NCBI GenBank assembly: GCA_018715445.1
Contig: DVLP01000281.1
Location: 1 to 21,331 of the forward strand
Reading direction: 5' to 3'
Source of the DNA: Candidatus Avipropionibacterium avicola
GTDB lineage: Bacteria; Actinomycetota; Actinomycetes; Propionibacteriales; Propionibacteriaceae
Length of the DNA: 21,331 bases
Position numbers and translations under genes: made by a program. Below are positions 16,101 through 21,331 of this stretch, piece after piece (the first letter of the stretch is position 1; every line of letters starts with the position of its first letter). The notes under the pieces were generated by a model. The model saw nothing but the letters and a program-made list of their open reading frames with translations, had not been told where the DNA came from and did no database searches.

Positions 16101-17690
16101 TCACAGCTCGTCAGTGGGGGTGCCGTCCTCGAGATGGCCCTCCGGGCTCCCGTGCTGAATCCTTGCGGTGGCGCGAGTGGTGATCGGAGCATCCGGCCGG
16201 GACACGTACGGCATCACGCGGTACTCATTCGTCAGCAGGTCAGGGGTCAACGTGACCCGGCAATAGCCACGCTGCTGGTTGTAGAACTTCAACCAGGGAT
16301 TGGCGATCGGGTAGTCGATGCCCTGCTGCGGCAGATCGTCACCGTCGCGTTGGCTGCTGATCGACGTGCCGACGATCTCCGTACCGACGACCGGGGAGTC
16401 GGGGTCGTCGAAGTCGGTCTTGAGGTCGGCGAGATAGTTGCAGTGCCGGTCGCCGGTGATCACGACGAGGTTCTCCACTCCGCGCTCATGCGCTTCGGTG
16501 AGCACGAGGTTGCGCTCGGTGACGAAGCCGCCGTCCCACGAGCCGTACCAGGCCTCGACCTCCGGGTCGACGTCCCGGTCAATCTGCACCATGGGTGCTT
16601 GGTTGCCGATGATCTGCCAGCGGGCCCGCGACGACGAGAAGCCGTCGATGAGCCAGTCGCGCTGCTTGCCACCCAGCATGGTGGCATCGGGATCGATGTG
16701 GCCCTCGTGCGACGAGCGGTACTGCCGGGTGTCGAGCATGGTGAAGTCGGCGAGGTCGCCGTACTGGACCCGGCGGTGGATCCGCATGTCGTGGCCCGAC
16801 GGCATCTGGTCGTGACGCAGCGGCTGGTTCTCGTACATCGCCTGGAACCCTGCGGCCTTGCGCTCGTTGTAGTCAGCAGGCATCTCGCTGGGATCGTCGA
16901 CGTAGGGCCAGATGGCGGCCACTTCGTGATCGTCGAACGTCGTCACCCAGGGACACATCGCATGGGCGTCCTGAAGGAGAGGGTCCGCCTTGTACAGCGC
17001 GTACTGCAGCCGGTACCGCGGAAGGTCGTAGCACTGGGTACGCAGATAGTCCGGCAGCGGTTCACCGGTGTGCAGGATGGGGTCCTCCACGTACGACTTC
17101 TCGTAGATGTAGTCGCCCAGGTGGACGACCAGATCGAGGTCCTCCTCCGCCATGTGCTGGTACGCGGTGTAGAAGCCGGCCTCGTAGCTCTGACAGGACG
17201 CGATCGCGAAGTTCAGTGACGAGGGCGTGGTGCCCAGCTCCGGAGCCGTACGGGTGCGGCCGACCGGCGAGAGGTGTTCGCCGACGCGGAAGCGGTACCA
17301 GTAGTGCCGGCTCGGTTGCAGACCATGGATCTCGGGATGCACCGAGTGGCCCAGCTCCGGTGAGGCGACGACCGTTCCGGACCTTACGATGCGCGTGAAC
17401 CCGGGGTCCTCCGACACCTGGTACTGGACCGGGAACCGCCGCTCCGGCATACCTCCCCGGCCATCGGCGGCCAGGGGCTCGGTGGCCAGGCGAGTCCACA
17501 GCACCACCCCGTCCGGGGCAGGGTCACCCGAGGCGACACCCAGCGTGAAGGGATCCTGTCGTGGGGGCGTTTCGGCATAGGCGTTGGTGCTCCAGGCGCC
17601 GGTGCCCAGCATGACGGCAGTCGCGCCGGCCGTGGAGTAGCCGAGGAAGCGGCGACGACCGACGCCCTTGGCATGGAGGTGATTTGACAT
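16101..17690 (-). CDS. phoD: Tat-exported PhoD-type alkaline phosphatase/phosphodiesterase
   Basis: A 529-residue secreted phosphatase that would release phosphate from organic esters outside the membrane. The Tat signal reads GRRRFLG (11-17), a hydrophobic stretch (18-30) and a likely cleavage after AYA (residue 39). The PhoD N-terminal beta domain follows (about 45-150). Metal and catalytic motifs: IASCQSY (Cys166), HLGDYIYE (Asp193, Tyr194 or Tyr196), FDDHEV (Asp253, Asp254, His255) and ITGDRHCN (Asp414, His416), in line with the Fe/Ca site of this family. The usual Trp of WDDHE is Phe here. ATG 17690 starts the Tat signal and has AGGAG 7 nt upstream; an upstream frame to 17801 is rejected. 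A hairpin touches the ribosome site. Confidence 0.93.
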   Translation of the reverse strand: MSNHLHAKGVGRRRFLGYSTAGATAVMLGTGAWSTNAYAETPPRQDPFTLGVASGDPAPDGVVLWTRLATEPLAADGRGGMPERRFPVQYQVSEDPGFTRIVRSGTVVASPELGHSVHPEIHGLQPSRHYWYRFRVGEHLSPVGRTRTAPELGTTPSSLNFAIASCQSYEAGFYTAYQHMAEEDLDLVVHLGDYIYEKSYVEDPILHTGEPLPDYLRTQCYDLPRYRLQYALYKADPLLQDAHAMCPWVTTFDDHEVAAIWPYVDDPSEMPADYNERKAAGFQAMYENQPLRHDQMPSGHDMRIHRRVQYGDLADFTMLDTRQYRSSHEGHIDPDATMLGGKQRDWLIDGFSSSRARWQIIGNQAPMVQIDRDVDPEVEAWYGSWDGGFVTERNLVLTEAHERGVENLVVITGDRHCNYLADLKTDFDDPDSPVVGTEIVGTSISSQRDGDDLPQQGIDYPIANPWLKFYNQQRGYCRVTLTPDLLTNEYRVMPYVSRPDAPITTRATARIQHGSPEGHLEDGTPTDEL

Positions 17691-17700
17691 GTCTGCTCTC

Positions 17701-17730
17701 CTGTCGGTGTGCAGCGTCTGACGCCGACAG
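17701..17730 (-). promoter_or_regulatory. Hairpin in the phoD leader next to the ribosome binding site
   Basis: On the phoD mRNA, CUGUCGG pairs with CCGACAG over seven bases around a 16-nt loop that itself holds GCGU/ACGC. The 3' arm ends in AG, the first two bases of the AGGAG Shine-Dalgarno, so a formed stem would hinder ribosome binding. This is a sequence-only prediction. Confidence 0.4.
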
Positions 17731-17938
17731 GGCCACTCCGCCATGGGCGGTCGCATCGGCTTCGCTGCCGCCGCAACCAGGTGCGGCAGGGGACTGCGCA
17801 CTTTCCTACCAGATCAGGGTCCGTCGCTGTGGGACCTGGATCGGATCAACCGCAACCCCAGTGACGAGGTCGGGATGACCGTGGAGGCCGGCGTGTTGCG
17901 GTGTGCAAAACATCACCGAAATTCGGGGAATCGGTCTC

Positions 17939-17968
17939 TCGACGGAGGTGGGGTACCCCGCGTACGCT
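17939..17968 (+). promoter_or_regulatory. Leaderless promoter of the inositol oxygenase gene with palindrome in the spacer
   Basis: TCGACG (17939-17944) resembles a -35 box, followed by an 18-bp spacer and TACGCT (17963-17968). ATG 17975 is 6 nt further, so transcription would begin at the start codon, and no Shine-Dalgarno is present. The spacer holds the perfect 10-bp palindrome GGGGTACCCC (17950-17959), a candidate repressor site. Confidence 0.6.
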
Positions 17969-17974
17969 CGTCAC

Positions 17975-18835
<861 letters not shown>

Positions 18836-20009
18836 GCACCGACGACCGCTCGGCTGCTCGCCCGCGACACCGTCGCACGGTAGTGCCCGAGCAACTCGTC
18901 GCACACGGCTGACCACGTCCGCCCGGTGACCCCGGCACGGGCGGACGTGGCGAAGGCCTGGCGTTTGCGCTCGTCACCCAACAGGTCCTGGACCTGCTGG
19001 CGGCCGGTGCGCAGGTCCCCGGGGGGATAGAGCCAGCCGTTGTGGGAGGGCCGCACCAGGTCCAGTGGGCCGCCCCGGGCAGGCGCGATCACCGGCGTAC
19101 CGCTGGCGAGCGCCTCCTGGATCGTCTGGCCGAAGGTCTCCAACTCTCCTGTGTGCACGAAGAGATCGGCGCTGGCCATCGCGGTCGGGACGGCTTCGCC
19201 GGTCTGCTGCCCGAGGAAGACGGCGTCGGGCAACTGCGCCTCGAGGACCTTGCGACGAGGCCCGTCACCGATCACCACCAACCGGGTGCCGGGCAGCGTG
19301 GTCAGCTCGGCCAGGTCCTCCACCTGCTTCTCCGCAGCCAGCCGGCCCACGTACAGGATGATCCGTTCGCCGTGCGGAGCCATCCGAGCCCGCCACACCC
19401 GATCGGCCTTGCCCGGGTGGAACCGCGTGGTGTCGACCCCGCGACCCCACAGGCCGACCCGCTCCACCCCGTGCGCACTCAGTTGGTCGGCCGAGAAGCG
19501 TGACGGCGCCAGCGTCAGATCGGTCAGGTTGTGCAGGTGGCGGACCCACCGCCACAGCATCGGCTCGGCCGCTGCCATCTGGTAGCGGGCGGCATAGCTG
19601 GGCACGTCGGTCTGATAGATCGAGACCATGGCGATCCCCAGGCGGCGCCCGAGCTGGACCGCCGGGTGGCACGTCACGAAGGGGGCGGCCAGGTGCATCA
19701 CGTCCGGGGCGAAGTCGACCAACAACCGTTCCAGCCGGGACCGGCCCGCCGGGGCCACCCGGACCTCCCGATAGCCGGGCAGTCCCAGTGACGGCAGCCG
19801 GACCACCTCGAAGCCCTCGCACTCGGTCGGCTCGTCCGGGCCGTACGACGGAGCCACCACCACCGCCTGGTGCCCACTGACCCGTAGGTGCTCCAACAAC
19901 CGTTGCACCGAGTGGGTGACGCCGTTGACATGGGGGAGGAACGATTCGCTGACCACGACCACTCGCACACCGGTCACGCTGCCGAGCCGGGGTGGCCTCC
20001 GAGGTGGCC

Positions 20010-20029
20010 TTGTCCGACATGTCGGACAA
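20010..20029. promoter_or_regulatory. Perfect 20-bp palindromic operator candidate
   Basis: TTGTCCGACATGTCGGACAA is its own reverse complement with no spacer. It lies between two divergent genes, 32 bp before the glycosyltransferase start and 148 bp before the Tat-protein start. The size and symmetry fit a dimeric regulator of TetR, GntR or LacI type. No regulator gene is in the window. Confidence 0.6.
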
Positions 20030-20089
20030 CGGCGGGTGACCGATCGGCACGGGCTGGCCTTCAGGTGCTGGTCTCTTCATGGGTCGGTC

Positions 20090-20118
20090 TTGTCGTGACC
20101 GAGGCGGCTCAGTACTGT
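20090..20118 (+). promoter_or_regulatory. Promoter of the Tat-exported protein gene
   Basis: TTGTCG (20090-20095), a 17-bp spacer and TACTGT (20113-20118) form the best -35/-10 pair in the window. The expected start near 20125 gives a leader of about 53 nt before ATG 20178. Confidence 0.55.
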
Positions 20119-20177
20119 GTCGCGGGTGAGGCAGCGACGTCTGGGGGACAGCCGCGCAAGCCTCGACGAGGAGTGTC

Positions 20178-21062
20178 ATGTCCGTACGGCCCGAGACTGC
20201 GAGCCGACGTCGTTTCCTGGGTGGTGCCCTGGCCCTGCCGACCGGCTTCGTCGCCGGGTCCGGCCTGCTGGCTGATCCCGGCCCCTGGATCGGTGTCGCC
20301 CACGCCGCCCCGGCCATCGCGGACCCGACCAGCCGAGCGGCCTTCGACGAGCTCGACCTCGCCTTCAACGACGGCCACGGCTACCGCGACGAGACCAACG
20401 ACAAGGACAGCTCAGGGCTGAGCGGCAAGCTCGCCTGGGGTGAGGCCTACGTCCTGCAGGCCTACGCGCTGATGTACGAGGCCCACGGCGACACCCACTA
20501 CCTCGACAAGATGGTCGACCACCTCGACCGCGTACTGGCCAACCGGGACAGCGAACGCGGCGTGAGCGACCATGCCGGTCACTCGCACCCGGCGTGGCGG
20601 GCCGACGACCCGTACACGGTGGGGTACGCCACGCTGACCGACGCCGACGGTGCCCCGGTCTTCGAGATCCGCTCGGCCTTGGCCTACGCCGACAGTTGCA
20701 CGGTCTCGGTGACACCGGGATCGGCACCGGGACTGTTCAGCCTCGACATCGAGAACGCCCAGTACGACCGGGTGACCAGCCATCGCGACCTGAGCGCTGA
20801 CCCGGAGAGCCCCGACTATGCCGTCACCCGTCTGACCGAGGGCTTCCACGCCGAGGCGCCGGCCCGGGTGCTGGTCACCGTCCGAGACCTGCGCGAGTCC
20901 GGACAGCAGACCGGAGCGCCGCAACCCGACACCCTCACCCTGGAGTCGCGCCCGTACGTCTTCGAGGTCCACACCGGGCAGATCGTGCTGCCGATGGTGC
21001 AGTTCGCCCGGATCGTGTTCGCCGATCCCGGTGTCACCGAGACCGTGCAACTGTCGGCATAG
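20178..21062 (+). CDS. Tat-exported protein of unknown function, 3' part replaced by an inverted repeat
   Basis: The 294-residue frame starts with a Tat signal, SRRRFLG (9-15), a hydrophobic stretch and likely cleavage after AHA (about residue 43). Residues 80-120 (KLAWGEAYVLQAYALMYE...GDTHYLDKMVDH) look like the paired helices of alpha/alpha-barrel carbohydrate enzymes; residues 140-280 look beta-rich. I do not recognise the family. GAGGAG lies 4 nt before the ATG and a good promoter lies upstream. Codons 80-182 form the left arm of the inverted repeat. The last 13 codons (after FARIVFADP) read through the right arm antisense, so the natural C-terminus is probably lost and the real protein longer. 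The sequence up to 21020 looks like genuine coding DNA. Confidence 0.7.
   Translation: MSVRPETASRRRFLGGALALPTGFVAGSGLLADPGPWIGVAHAAPAIADPTSRAAFDELDLAFNDGHGYRDETNDKDSSGLSGKLAWGEAYVLQAYALMYEAHGDTHYLDKMVDHLDRVLANRDSERGVSDHAGHSHPAWRADDPYTVGYATLTDADGAPVFEIRSALAYADSCTVSVTPGSAPGLFSLDIENAQYDRVTSHRDLSADPESPDYAVTRLTEGFHAEAPARVLVTVRDLRESGQQTGAPQPDTLTLESRPYVFEVHTGQIVLPMVQFARIVFADPGVTETVQLSA
20415..20725 (+). repeat. Left arm of a 311-bp inverted repeat
   Basis: This segment recurs in reverse complement at 21021-21331 with 11 mismatches (about 96.5% identity) and no gaps. The arms are separated by 295 bp. The right arm runs to the last base of the window, so the repeat may be longer. The left arm begins exactly on a codon boundary only because the window ends there. 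Confidence 0.95.
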
Positions 21063-21331
21063 GCCAGGGCCGAGCGGATCTCGAAGACCGGGGCACCGTC
21101 GGCGTCGGCCAGCGTGGCGTACCCCACCGTGTACGGGTCGTCGGCCCGCCAGGCGGGGTGCGAGTGGCCGGCATGGTCACTCACGCCGCGCTCGCTGTCC
21201 CGGTTGGCCAGCACGCGATCGAGGTGGTCGACCATCTTGTCCAGGTAGTGGGTGTCGCCGTGGGCCTCGTACATCAGCGCGTAGGCCTGCAGGACGTAGG
21301 CCTCACCCCAGGCGAGCTTGCCGCTCAGCCC
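21021..21331 (-). pseudogene. Partial second copy of the Tat-exported protein gene, inverted (right arm of repeat)
   Basis: Read on the minus strand it encodes the same protein segment as codons 80-182 of the gene at 20178, from GLSGKLAWGEAY to TVSVTPGSA, with a single replacement (Thr to Ala in YATLTDAD). Ten of eleven base differences are synonymous, mostly at third positions, so this copy has been under selection as a protein. Its 5' end lies beyond the window. Homology stops at 21021; the frame then stays open to a stop at 20816, but that part is antisense to the other gene and rich in Arg, Ser and Cys, so it is not natural sequence. The copy is therefore truncated here. Confidence 0.75.

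Larger units (their letters stand above)
17691..17974. promoter_or_regulatory. Divergent intergenic region between phoD and the inositol oxygenase gene
   Basis: This 284-bp gap carries the phoD leader hairpin at 17701-17730, an 11-bp palindrome CCGAA-A-TTCGG at 17916-17926 inside a wider ACCGA/TCGGT repeat (17915-17935), and the inositol oxygenase promoter with GGGGTACCCC. I saw no confident phoD promoter or PHO box. Confidence 0.5.

Noticed and set aside
17840..17862. Possible PHO box (GGTTGCGGTTG direct repeat on the minus strand) upstream of phoD
   Set aside because: Only loosely like the GTTCACC repeats known in Streptomyces, about 150 bp from the start codon and with no promoter elements beside it.
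20816..21020. Continuation of the second gene copy on the minus strand beyond the right arm
   Set aside because: The frame stays open but is antisense to well-formed coding sequence of the plus gene; composition (Arg, Ser, Cys rich) is that of a shadow.

Overview
The window is high-GC DNA packed with actinobacterial-type genes. Its gene order runs coaA | glmS - acpS - nnr - (GH38) - alr - alpha/beta hydrolase, with several start codons placed just after a TANNNT box (leaderless style), a DtxR/IdeR-like iron box and Tat-exported proteins. It most resembles an actinomycete, perhaps of the Propionibacteriales; this rests on gene content only. No rRNA, tRNA, CRISPR array, transposase or phage gene was seen.

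Left part (1-4.8 kb): the 3' end of a 2H phosphoesterase (2'-5' RNA ligase family), a ROK glucokinase, then convergent type I pantothenate kinase coaA. coaA and glmS are divergent and appear to share a compact bidirectional promoter with leaderless starts. glmS (glucosamine-6-phosphate synthase) leads to acpS (holo-ACP synthase).

Middle (4.8-11.7 kb): nnr (NAD(P)HX repair), a large GH38 alpha-mannosidase with its own leader, alr (alanine racemase) and an alr-overlapping membrane-anchored alpha/beta hydrolase. Cell-wall precursor supply (glmS, alr) and cofactor supply (coaA, acpS, nnr) are the common theme; the mannosidase looks inserted.

Right-middle (11.7-18 kb): a UbiB/ABC1-type membrane kinase-like protein diverges from a cysteine-rich Gfo/Idh/MocA oxidoreductase across a region holding an iron-box palindrome and a possible leader peptide. 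Next come a beta-carbonic anhydrase and an upstream Tat-exported PhoD phosphatase, both on the minus strand.

Right end (18-21.3 kb): a complete inositol oxygenase with all six iron ligands and a leaderless promoter. It converges on, and overlaps, a GT4 mannosyltransferase of MgtA type. A perfect 20-bp palindrome separates the GT4 gene from a Tat-exported protein of unknown function. The last 311 bp of the window are an inverted, 96.5% identical copy of an internal part of that last gene. Ten of the eleven differences are synonymous, so two real coding copies are involved, but their tail-to-tail join truncates both. It is either a genuine inverted rearrangement or a chimeric contig end, and it is the most unusual structure in the window.
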